From positions 67,501-131,500 of the forward strand of contig JBBHKE010000886.1 in the NCBI GenBank assembly GCA_037447655.1: DNA of 64,000 nt, written 5' to 3'. The notes below the pieces were generated by a model. It did not search any database and was not told where the DNA came from. It was given only the letters and a program-made list of their open reading frames with translations. This stretch comes from Zygnema cylindricum (lineage: Eukaryota; Streptophyta; Zygnematophyceae; Zygnematales; Zygnemataceae). Positions 57,301 through 64,000 of this stretch are shown one piece after another; the first letter of the stretch is position 1, and each line of letters starts with the position of its first letter. The translations under genes and the position numbers were made by a program.

Positions 57301-60300
57301 TCCCAAAATTCCTACGACCAAATGTTATCCCTCCACATGGCGCGAGGTCATGCCACGTCCATAAACGCCAAAAGTGACCATTCCGCGATCTCGGCAGTGA
57401 TAGACGCAGTCGGATTATATCCGACATTAAATGTCGGCCGTCGAAACAAATGTCCGATTCTTTGTTTCGTGCGAAATGACGTCCGCACTGAAACTTTGAC
57501 TAGTTCTATGTTCCTTTGTTCATATTTCAGTTAATCGGTTTCAGGATCATGTACATATATATCACACCCCATGTAATCTAACGGACTTCTACGACAGACT
57601 GGATAGAGCTAACGGCTACGCTGTACTCTGCCGGTCGGAGGTTCGAGTCCTGCCGGACTCAACCTTTTGTTGAGAGTGACATAAGCGACTCTTTAGTCCT
57701 GCTGCTGAACTAAGGCAGCCATGGCTCAACCACCCTCTCTATCCTTCAGTGACTACAACAAGTATGGTGGCTAGAGAGAGGAGGTGGAGGCACGCTGTCC
57801 GCCCTTTTCTTTTTCCTTATTTTACTGATCTATTTAGACCTAGAAAATACCCTATAAATCTAGTAATTTCAACAATATATTAGTTAACGATTTTTACACT
57901 TGAGGGGATCAAGCTCTTCCACAAATCGTAAGTCGTGGCTCGGACTTAAATTGGAAAAAATAGCACTTAAGTAAACCCCACGTCATATGTTCCTCAACGC
58001 TAATAGTGGTTCATACTGTAGCTTGCTGAGTGATCTCTTACATCTAACGTGTGCCGTGACCTTGAAGATTTAATTGGCTTAAAGATTTACTTCGCTTTAT
58101 GTAGTTGTATGCCTGTTTTCTTTATAGTATTTGCTTTCGTGCCTTTTAGAGGAAAATCTTGGGCCAAGAGCTTGAAAGCAAAAACAAATTTCACAAACTT
58201 AGTTGTCGTCATTCTGGGATGCCATTTTTCCACACAGTCTTCCTGATTCGGTTTTCACAATAAAACCATTCTTGACAGCTGCAGCGGTCTTATCAGTTTA
58301 TATTTCTATCAAGACTAGTTTCAGCTTTTTTGTTTTGTACAAATGAATTGCAACTGTCTTTCCACTGCAAGCAACAGGATTTTCAAAGGAGACTGTCTTG
58401 TGTTGGTATTCACGGCATATTCATATTCATATTTCATGGTTGAATGGTAGCTCCAACAGGCAGTAGTGACCGCGTAATCTCCACTCTGTTACCTTTTAAA
58501 CTAGGAAAAGTTCATTGTTGTTTCTATCAACTTAATACACTGTTTTTTCTTTTGTTTCTACTTGACTGTTCAAAAGCACATTGTTGTTTCTTGCAATTTT
58601 TGATTCTAGCTATTACTTAGAAACACATTGTTGTTTTTGTTTGTATAAACTGTTTAAAAAACATTGTTGTAACTTGCAAGCTTTGTTTCTACTAACTGTT
58701 TAATAACACACTGTTATTTCTTGCAATCACTGTTTCTTCTAACTGTTAAATCCGATTGTTGTTTCTTGCAATCTTTGTTTCTACTAATTGATCAAAACAC
58801 GCTATCGTTTCTTGCAATCTCTGTTTTTAATGACTGTTTAAAACACATTGTTTTTTGCAGTAGTTCTGGCGGGTTAGCTCTTGATGATGTTTTTTTGCCC
58901 GATCGACCTCGTCAAAATCGTGCCATAGCAGGAGATATGGTGGCAGTGCGTATTCTTCCCCAAACACAATGGAGAACTTCTGGTCAAGCCATTAGAGCTT
59001 CTGATACAACAGCAAACTCGCAGGAGTTTTCCTCGCAAGAGTCTCCAGGGGAGAAGGGAGACAAAAGTTCCAGTTTGATAGATGGAGATACTGCGATTAG
59101 CGAGGATATATCAGTGTGGGATTCTTGGCAAGGTGCCGAGGAAGACATAGTGGAGGAGAATGAAGGATTAAATCAAAGTGAAGTGATGACAGGGGAGATA
59201 GTTAGGATTATGCAGCGAACACAGCGAGATTATGTGGCGTGTCTGCACCTCGAGGATGAGAACAGATTAGCAGAAAAGGAATCTGGCAGGTAATTATGGT
59301 CACGTAAAAGGTGACTTGTTATTGTCCTGTAGCTCTCTTCCTCCCATCAATTGCTATGTGATATCATTGGAATATTACACTTATCTTAGGTTTACCCTTG
59401 TTCTGAGGATAAATCGTTCAGTTCGTACAGGTTTTTGAGTACTCATGTATATGGTTACTCATAAAACTCTATAATTCAGCCTCAATATGAGGTAAATTCT
59501 CGCGTGTAGTCAATTCCTTGTGGTGTTATTCTAGCCAATCATCATTGCTGTCGCTGCTTTTTATGATCGGGTTAGCATTTTTTTTCAAATCTGAAGGGCA
59601 AGCAATATGTTTTACGCAGGTCGAAGGCGTTCCTATGTGTCCCTATGGATCGCCGGATCCCTTTGGTGAGACTAATATAGCGGTTTCACTGAAGTATTTA
59701 TTATTTCTTGCATATTGCTTTGTTGAGCCCTTGGCCTGTCGCACCACTTGAGCCCGTGGTTTAACGCTATTTTCAGTTATTGACATACCAGTGAGGGCTA
59801 TTAGTGAAGCTATTGATGTAAAGGTGGCATTAGTGAGGGCTGATTTACTCAATGTTTTTGAATGTCTAGTCATGGGCCTTCTTGCTGACTTTCTATCTTC
59901 AGGTCCGAGTGAGAACACGCCAAGGGAAACAGCTTATTGGTCAGCGTTTTTTAGTTCGAATTGATGGCTGGGAACTTTCCTCTTCGGTGCCCCATGGCCA
60001 TGTGTTGCGGATTCTTGGACCCATTGGTGACCTTGATGCCGAGTGTTCGTCAATATTGGTCGCTAACGACATTATTGATGCCCCGTTCAGCACCGGGTGA
60101 GAATCTTTTTTTGGATGCCTAAATTGTTGTTAGTTGTTGTCTTTGGTTTTGAAATGTGAAGCGTTTCATAAAAGCTGTCTATTGTCACCATGTAGAGAGC
60201 AATTGTGTAGAGAGCGTGTATACCCATTAACTCAGCGAATCCAGGGAGATGGAAAATTTATCATATGTGACATTCATGTGACGATCGACACATTCATTTC

Positions 60301-63300
60301 GGATATTTGCTGCATGGCACAGGTTTATTCAAAATACTTGCATGCCTGTAACTTCTTGTTGATTCTGTTTTTGCTTCGTCGTTTTTGGCAAAGCTTTCAA
60401 CTAACCTGTGTTCATTTTCACGTTATGGCTGCTTTAGTAAATATTTCACATTAAAATGGATACAACTGTTGTAAAACGACCAGTATTTATGTCTCTATAG
60501 GATTTCAATACGGTTGTAGATCATGCTATGGAAGGAGAAAAATGATAAAGCATTTCCCACTTTGCCGGCTTTTATTTACTTCCTAACTTGCTTCTACAGG
60601 GCTTTGAGTGAGCTCCCTACAAATTTACCGTGGAGAATCCCAGAGGAAGAACTTCGTACGAGGCGCGATTTGCGTGAACAATGGTTCACCTGCAGGTTGT
60701 CTCTTTGCTCTTTATCTTTTTTTTTTTTTCCTTCTGAGAGGGGATTGTGAACATTGACGGCATCATAAGACAAAAGCCACACCCTGAGATAGAGACTTAT
60801 GAGGAAGATAAACCTTTAAATTGCCTCCTAAATTTCAAATACAGTGGCAAGTAATATAGGGATCTGGTAGGCTCCACTTAAGATGTTGTTTCCTGTCTAT
60901 TTAGAAGTTGATACCGAAGCTGAAACTGAGGCCGAAACTGAAACTGAGGCCGTAACTAAAACTGAGACTGAAACTGAATGCTGTTATGTGGATGGATTTG
61001 CAGCATTGATCCTCCGGGCAGTAAAGATGTGGATGATGCCATTTCAGTTCACCCAAAAGCTGGTGGCCTCCTTGAGGTATGTATTCTTCCTGGTTTTCAT
61101 TTTTTCATCTTCTCTACTAGAATGCTTCTAAATGTTGCAACGTTCATGTTCATTTGCGAATCCGTTTACGGTAATTGAAAATGCTTTTTTTTCTTCTTTA
61201 CGTATTTGGTCCATAGTGAAATGTTGGAATTTTTCAATGGATGTCCTTTTTGTATTAACTCATAGGGTTTTTACTAGTGTTGCATATCGATCGAAATCGA
61301 AGACGATGTATCTCGATTTCAGTGTATCGTACTATCTGGAAGTTGAAACCAAAGCCAATAAATATCGATATTGTGATAATTGCGATAATCCACCGATTTT
61401 TTTTTTTAAATTAAGGTATATCAGCTGTACGAAATTGATAAAATTTTCGGAATGTCTGAAAGTACAAAATGCACAGAAAGTAATGACTTTATGGATGGTA
61501 TGGACTGTGCGTTCATATCGTCCATGTCGCTATATCGATTATATTGCGATTCATAGTTGTTGGATATATTGACAAAATTTGCCAATTATCAAGACCCTAA
61601 AAAAAGGTACATATTGATTATCGCCAAATCCGTTCTATATTCTACACTAGTTATTGCACTATCGAAGTTTTACTCTCGTTTTGGGGGCATATCGTACAAT
61701 TAGTACAGTTTTTTTAATAATCGTATGTATTGTTACTCATAAAATTGTACGATTCACCCTCAACATGAGGGTAAATTTCTCGTGTAAATTACCCGTCACT
61801 GTCAGTATGGTCTGGGCTTGCTATATTGAGATAGCAACTGTCTAGTTTTTTCATACCCTTGGATAAGAATTTGAAGGTTGTATAATTTTTTCAGGGCTAG
61901 GTCGTCACAGAAACTGTCTACGATGTTATTTGAGCTGTTTGTAATGTGGAATAGTCTACCTTTAGGCATACTACATCGTGATCACTTTACCATTAATAAC
62001 ACTAGTTCCGTTCCGTTTTTTTTTGCCCTTTGAACACACAATAGTGTTATTTACACAAATTCTTTATTCTTAATGCGGTTCACAATCGTCCACGTCATTT
62101 GGACCAAAAATATAATGATTAACATCAAGACACTCTTCTTGCTAATTATTTCTTAACGTTAACAGTGATTCACGGTCTAGTTTGATACATTCATGGTTGT
62201 TATATGTAATGTAACATAATATAGTGGTGAACGAGTAATGGCATGAATATACCAGTCACGCTCGGTGTCAATACGATCGAGTCAATAATTGGTTCCCTCC
62301 TTCAGTTCTTGCATTTAAGATGAAATTACGTTGGAGGTTGAAACAGGTTGGTGTACACATAGCCGATGTATCATATTTTGTAAAGTCAGGAAGTCTCTTG
62401 GATTTGGAGGCACGGACTCGTGGGACGACTGTGTACCTCGTTAACGGACGTCTCGATATGCTACCAGATCTCCTAAGGTTAGTATATAATGTCATCATTG
62501 TAGCTTAAAAGCAGCATTTTTGGAGTAAATTATTGCATGTTTACCATCTATGATTGGTTGACCTTGTGAGAATCTGTGTGATAATGGTGGTTGCAGTGAG
62601 AATCTCTGCTCTCTGATTGGAGGATTGGATCGTCTCGCTGTCAGTGTCATATGGACAATTGATCCAAACAGAAATTTTGAGGTGGTTGAAACGTGGTTTG
62701 GAAGGACAGTCATCCATTCTCGTTATCAGGTACGAAGATGAGCTCAAATACGAAAACCAAGGAAAGGCGGGAGACTGTTGACGTTTTTAGGTTTTTTACA
62801 ACGTGTCTGGACTATTTGAAGAACGATGGGTTTTTGTTTACTAATGAGTACAGTCTTGATGGAGTTAAACAAGGAAAAGCTGGGGGATTTTGTATGTCCA
62901 GTATAGAAAAACACGTCGGTACAATACAGTCAAATTGCTGAAAAAATAAGGAGGTTTTAAGTTTCTGGCAAATGGGTAGCTTAATAATGACTTTGGATGG
63001 TATTCTAACAATGTTCATTATGATTGGTTGACAGCTGGTCTTTCCTCTGTCGATGAACAATTTAACATCCAGTCTCATTGTTTTCCTTTTTATAGACCTT
63101 TCTATGCTCCGGACTGTGCAGATGGCTTATGAACAGGCACAAATGATTTTGGAGAATCGACCTCTACCCGAAAAATGGCGTTTTCCGGGGAACGATTCCA
63201 AATTTAGGGCTGTGAGGGATAACTTAATTGTGGTTTCTGCATTTGCCCAGGTATCGTTTCTCTCCTTTGGAGGGTGGCGCTTGGGAAGGGAGTGGTAATA

Positions 63301-63922
63301 TAATGCTTATTTCTATCACAGGAATTAAAGGCAAAGACTTAGTTATAATGCGCCCATCGCTATTAGAGTTAGTGAATTATTAAACTTTGTTAGAATCAAC
63401 CACGCTAAATTTTGTTTTGCCACGTGGCTCATTATGGGCCACTTAGCTATGGAGTGTTATCGGCACTAATTTATAATTTTAGGTCTGAATTAGTGTGATT
63501 AACTCTAATAGCGATGGGCAGTGTACGTTTTTGTGAACTGGAAGTAGCATTAGCAACGTCTCACGTTTACTTCTCTAATACAGATTAAAATGCACGTGAA
63601 AGGTAAACAATAATAAACAGTAAATAGTACATTTGGGCGTTTGCATGATCCTCTTTGCTGGAGAAATACTTAGGCTTTCATCTATTGACCTGCTTTTTGG
63701 GCCTTCTCGTCTTTTTCTTGTCCACTTACAGACTTGTTTTTATCAACCTGACTCTGCTATAAAACCCTGAAAAGCTCTGAAAACTTCTGTATGAGGGATT
63801 CTCAGAAACTGAAGGACAGTCGGAAGGCCAATGGGGCATTGGAGTTGAGCAGTACAGAGGTGTATTTTGAGCTTAACGACAAGAAGGAGCCAGTGAGCGT
63901 TCAAAGTAAACATGAGATTCTT
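45320..63922 (+). CDS. DIS3L: DIS3L-type 3'-5' exoribonuclease, partial (17 exons)
   Basis: Processive 3'-5' RNA decay enzyme of the RNB family; DIS3L-type proteins associate with the cytoplasmic exosome. Exons: 45320-45472, 46142-46234, 46572-46612, 48174-48367, 48677-48855, 49179-49253, 49784-49883, 50390-50486, 58861-59289, 59620-59665, 59903-60096, 60600-60695, 61004-61076, 62347-62477, 62597-62729, 63122-63250, 63806-63922. All 16 junctions are GT/AG with matching phase and no stop, 760 codons, so the gene looks intact. Missing are the start exon (not found) and the rest of RNB and S1 beyond 64000. Domain order: N-terminal [11 protein letters not shown] block, PIN, cold-shock-type region, RNB. 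DIS3L rather than DIS3 is favoured by [29 protein letters not shown] with [16 protein letters not shown] with WFGRTVI, and [12 protein letters not shown] with ELNDKKE. Intron 8 is 8.4 kb owing to a copia insertion; other introns hold MITEs and minisatellites. Confidence 0.9.
45896..46130 (+). repeat. 11-bp minisatellite (TACTCATTTTG) in intron 1
   Basis: About twenty imperfect units of TACTCATTTTG, with a few of 6-12 bp. It ends 11 bp before the acceptor of exon 2 and supplies its pyrimidine-rich upstream sequence. ORFs through it are compositional. Confidence 0.85.
46436..46543 (+). repeat. G-rich tract beside micro-exon 3
   Basis: About 108 bp with many GGGG and GGAGGGG runs on the sense strand of intron 2, ending 28 bp before the 41-nt exon 3. 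It has ample runs for G-quadruplexes in the pre-mRNA. Confidence 0.85.
46763..47103 (+). repeat. Minisatellite of palindromic units in intron 3
   Basis: About twelve imperfect units of 26-28 bp, consensus near AAAAGTGGTTTAGAACCACC then TCCATA. Each contains GTGGTTNNGAACCAC, itself a small inverted repeat, so the transcript could form a row of hairpins. Confidence 0.85.
47909..48076. mobile_element. TA-flanked MITE in exonuclease intron 3
   Basis: Left AACCGTATATCGTTATTAG, right TTATAACATTTCACGGTG, TA outside both. It shares GTGCCCCTAAATT with 39365-39562. 168 bp, in sense orientation about 100 bp upstream of exon 4. Confidence 0.65.
51425..52415 (-). mobile_element. 3' LTR of the copia element
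   Basis: In element orientation it starts TGTTGAAATTACTAG and ends ACACAGAATTGCA. It contains TATAAAATTGG (51640 region), a likely TATA box, and an antisense tRNA-like block at 52145-52205. It differs from the 5' LTR by scattered substitutions and small indels, including loss of one of two tandem CACCATTCCACT copies. Confidence 0.9.
52430..55265 (-). pseudogene. Copia integrase, reverse transcriptase, RNase H (broken)
   Basis: Fragments in changing frames. Integrase zinc finger ([17 protein letters not shown], then [15 protein letters not shown], 55250-55080) and core with HTDIWGP, DDWSR and SDNGGEYTS. Reverse transcriptase from [20 protein letters not shown] (53900 region) with intact YVDD at about 53430. 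RNase H with [22 protein letters not shown], ending [10 protein letters not shown]. Lesions include a frame break in the integrase finger, a stop in place of Arg after KQAL (about 53537), a stop in the AERLN motif, and a 17-bp tandem duplication at 53384-53417 just after YVDD. Confidence 0.85.
53384..53417 (-). repeat. 17-bp tandem duplication in the copia RT gene
   Basis: The plus strand reads AAGACTTACTGAGCACA twice in a row. Seventeen is not a multiple of three, so the copy shifts the frame after YVDDLLVLS. Confidence 0.85.
55309..56883 (-). CDS. Copia gag-protease reading frame
   Basis: 524 codons open. Gag capsid-like part ([12 protein letters not shown]..., [16 protein letters not shown]), a zinc knuckle [14 protein letters not shown] (about 55985-55940), then a duplicated acidic linker (two copies of [17 protein letters not shown], each followed by Glu/Asp-rich sequence), then the protease. 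The protease active site reads [14 protein letters not shown] where DSG is expected, so this copy's protease is probably dead. The first ATG is inside the LTR; an alternative ATG lies in the primer-binding site. A tandem HDSSWQ-type duplication is also present. Confidence 0.8.
   Translation of the reverse strand: MEDTELQVMGPPSKVSTFNEFGFIYWEAMKIGALCEKRYSSIVSGQVKHPPSGTPPRFGGVRFLAAATASAEEVDDGDSSVSEKGKGKKTPFAPLATAPGSAVVKTVENDTQMWEDVNMAAKNFILRHLTQALATPHLHIYKAEELWVSLVEIYRAGTIQELQLAEQKLVSYTYKGGKMLDYCNDLSCLYMEMENAGWTGTMKMKVNTLIMKLPDEYKNIVYQVQEMNDSSWHDSSWQENTMLRMILVQENTMEIRRGGKSIQALAATRDRWGKDPKKPYKGGRDQPVGPRPPKGLCHFCKKPGHFIADCVKLSELRLQENRGGGPSEGKKKAFVVTKVTGETEDESFEEEDGERGLSGGKKKALVVTKVTGETEDESSEEKDGELLLDDSLEEKEIPRKQKCALEAIREAPQEGWIIDSSASMHMCRDKHLFTKLRKIPTVKIEYEDGRVVTTDIVGSVDLRVLVEGKTFILTFLDVLNIPQLSKNLVSTSLLDDKECDTFTRKRVFTAKYGDEVYFTADKGS
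56849..56863 (-). promoter_or_regulatory. Primer-binding site for an initiator tRNA-Met half
   Basis: The plus strand reads GGTGGGCCCATAACC immediately next to the LTR end. This is the anticodon arm of plant initiator tRNA-Met (CAU anticodon), so the element's RNA would pair with an internal part of that tRNA and not with its 3' CCA end. Drosophila copia is primed this way by a 5' tRNA half. Confidence 0.8.
56864..57874 (-). mobile_element. 5' LTR of the copia element
   Basis: Same ends as the 3' LTR. It holds a tandem GTGTCACCATTCCACT duplication (57257-57290) absent from the 3' LTR. Antisense tRNA-like block at about 57600-57660 (GGTTCGAGTCC B-box-like). The gag ATG at 56883 lies inside the LTR, 20 bp before its end. 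Confidence 0.9.
57875..58509. other. Intron 8 sequence after the copia element
   Basis: At 57985-58020 a sequence like the right end of the TA-MITE family (CAACGCTAATAGTGGTTCA) ends in TGTAG; the left end is not seen. Otherwise nothing is recognised. Confidence 0.35.
58510..58858 (+). repeat. About 50-bp minisatellite ending at the exon 9 acceptor
   Basis: Seven or so imperfect units built from ACACATTGTTGTTTCTTGC, then AATCTTTGTTTCTACTAAC and TGTTCAAA. The last unit ends ACATTGTTTTTTGCAG, where CAG is the 3' splice site of exon 9; other units read TTTCTTGCAA at the same place. Confidence 0.8.
60911..60980 (+). repeat. ACTGAA/GCTGAA microsatellite in intron 12
   Basis: About eleven hexamer units (GAAACTGAGGCC and GAAACTGAAACTGAG type). 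It ends some 25 bp before exon 13 and so occupies the branch-point region. Confidence 0.75.
61274..61664. repeat. ATCGAT-rich dispersed repeat, copy 4
   Basis: Begins TAGTGTTGCATATCGATCG and ends with the reverse complement-like TTCTACACTAG. It shares the TACATATTGATTATCGCC end with copy 1 (5527-5937). In intron 13 of the exonuclease gene. Confidence 0.5.
61974..62177. mobile_element. TA-flanked MITE in exonuclease intron 13
   Basis: Left CATCGTGATCACTTTACC, right TAACAGTGATTCACGGTC, TA on both sides. Decayed member of the CACCG family. Confidence 0.5.
63348..63523. mobile_element. TA-flanked MITE in exonuclease intron 16
   Basis: Left GCGCCCATCGCTATTAGAG, right CTCTAATAGCGATGGGCAGTG, TA outside both. 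It shares GCCACGTGGCTCATTATGGG with 43518 and 44044. Confidence 0.7.
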
Positions 63923-64000
63923 GTGAGGACCTCTTTTTTTACCCACTTTTCAAGTTGTAATTGTGGTTGAAATGCTCTCTCTACAGTCATGAAAAGAAAG

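Larger units (their letters stand above)
51425..57874 (-). mobile_element. Ty1/copia retrotransposon, complete layout, degenerate
   Basis: Minus-strand element in intron 8 of the exonuclease gene. 5' LTR 57874-56864, primer-binding site 56863-56849, gag-pol 56883-52430, polypurine tract 52430-52416 (AAAATAAGGGGGG), 3' LTR 52415-51425. LTRs (1,011 and 991 bp) look some 90-95% alike by eye. Domain order gag, protease, integrase, reverse transcriptase, RNase H is that of copia. Frameshifts and nonsense changes from about 55300 down make it non-autonomous. No 5-bp target duplication: flanks are AGCTT (left) and ATATA (right), suggesting recombination or decay. Confidence 0.9.
60600..63922 (+). 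other. RNB catalytic exons of the exonuclease
   Basis: Exon 13 encodes [16 protein letters not shown], holding the cluster of four aspartates (residues 568, 574, 576 and 577) that binds magnesium in RNB enzymes, all present. Exon 14 gives [11 protein letters not shown] and [10 protein letters not shown] with RLDMLPDLL. Exon 15 gives [17 protein letters not shown]. Exons 16-17 run to [12 protein letters not shown]. By sequence the exonuclease site should be active; its C-terminal half is off the window. Confidence 0.9.

Noticed and set aside
57600-57660. Functional tRNA gene in the LTR
   Set aside because: Anticodon and acceptor stems do not close properly; only A-box-like and B-box-like segments are convincing, and it is repeated in other LTRs.

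Overview
The window is nuclear DNA of a eukaryote with GT-AG introns. It was read by hand-splicing ORFs and checking that codon phase matches at every junction. A leucine-rich-repeat receptor kinase of plant type and plant-style Ty1/copia elements point to the streptophyte lineage: a charophyte alga or an early-diverging land plant is my inference, and the species cannot be named. There are three host genes in a dense, nested transposable-element landscape.

Layout. 1-12.8 kb is almost all repeats: two nested copia-type LTRs, 8-bp-TSD hAT-like MITEs, a tandem pair of long-TIR elements, hAT elements with canonical CAGAGG ends, IS-like AT-rich repeats and a 540-bp polypurine tract. 12.8-24.5 kb (minus) is an LRR receptor kinase of at least 16 exons. 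Its 5' end is cut off or displaced at 24.5 kb by a gag gene of another LTR element (24.5-26.8 kb, LTR/leader to about 27.8 kb). 28.3-29.2 kb is a solo copia-type LTR. 29.4-33 kb is nearly empty apart from a protease-domain scrap of copia. 33-38.1 kb (minus) is a long coiled-coil protein gene. 38.4-44.3 kb is a nest of MITEs and hAT elements with readable target-site duplications. 45.3-64 kb (plus) is a 17-exon gene for an RNB-family exoribonuclease most like DIS3L (DIS3L1); it runs off the right edge. A degenerate but complete-layout copia element (51.4-57.9 kb) sits in its 8th intron.

Main points. (1) The exonuclease resembles the DIS3L1 branch best known from animals: it has the DIS3L-style N-terminus and only two of the four PIN acidic residues, with an intact RNB active-site cluster. 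(2) The copia element has a primer-binding site matching the anticodon arm of initiator tRNA-Met, which implies half-tRNA priming as in Drosophila copia. (3) Four related LTRs each carry a tRNA-like block in antisense at the same place. (4) Several elements sit inside others with target duplications still readable, so the order of insertion can be deduced.

The receptor kinase would act at the plasma membrane, the exonuclease in cytoplasmic exosome-type RNA decay; nothing suggests the three genes work together.
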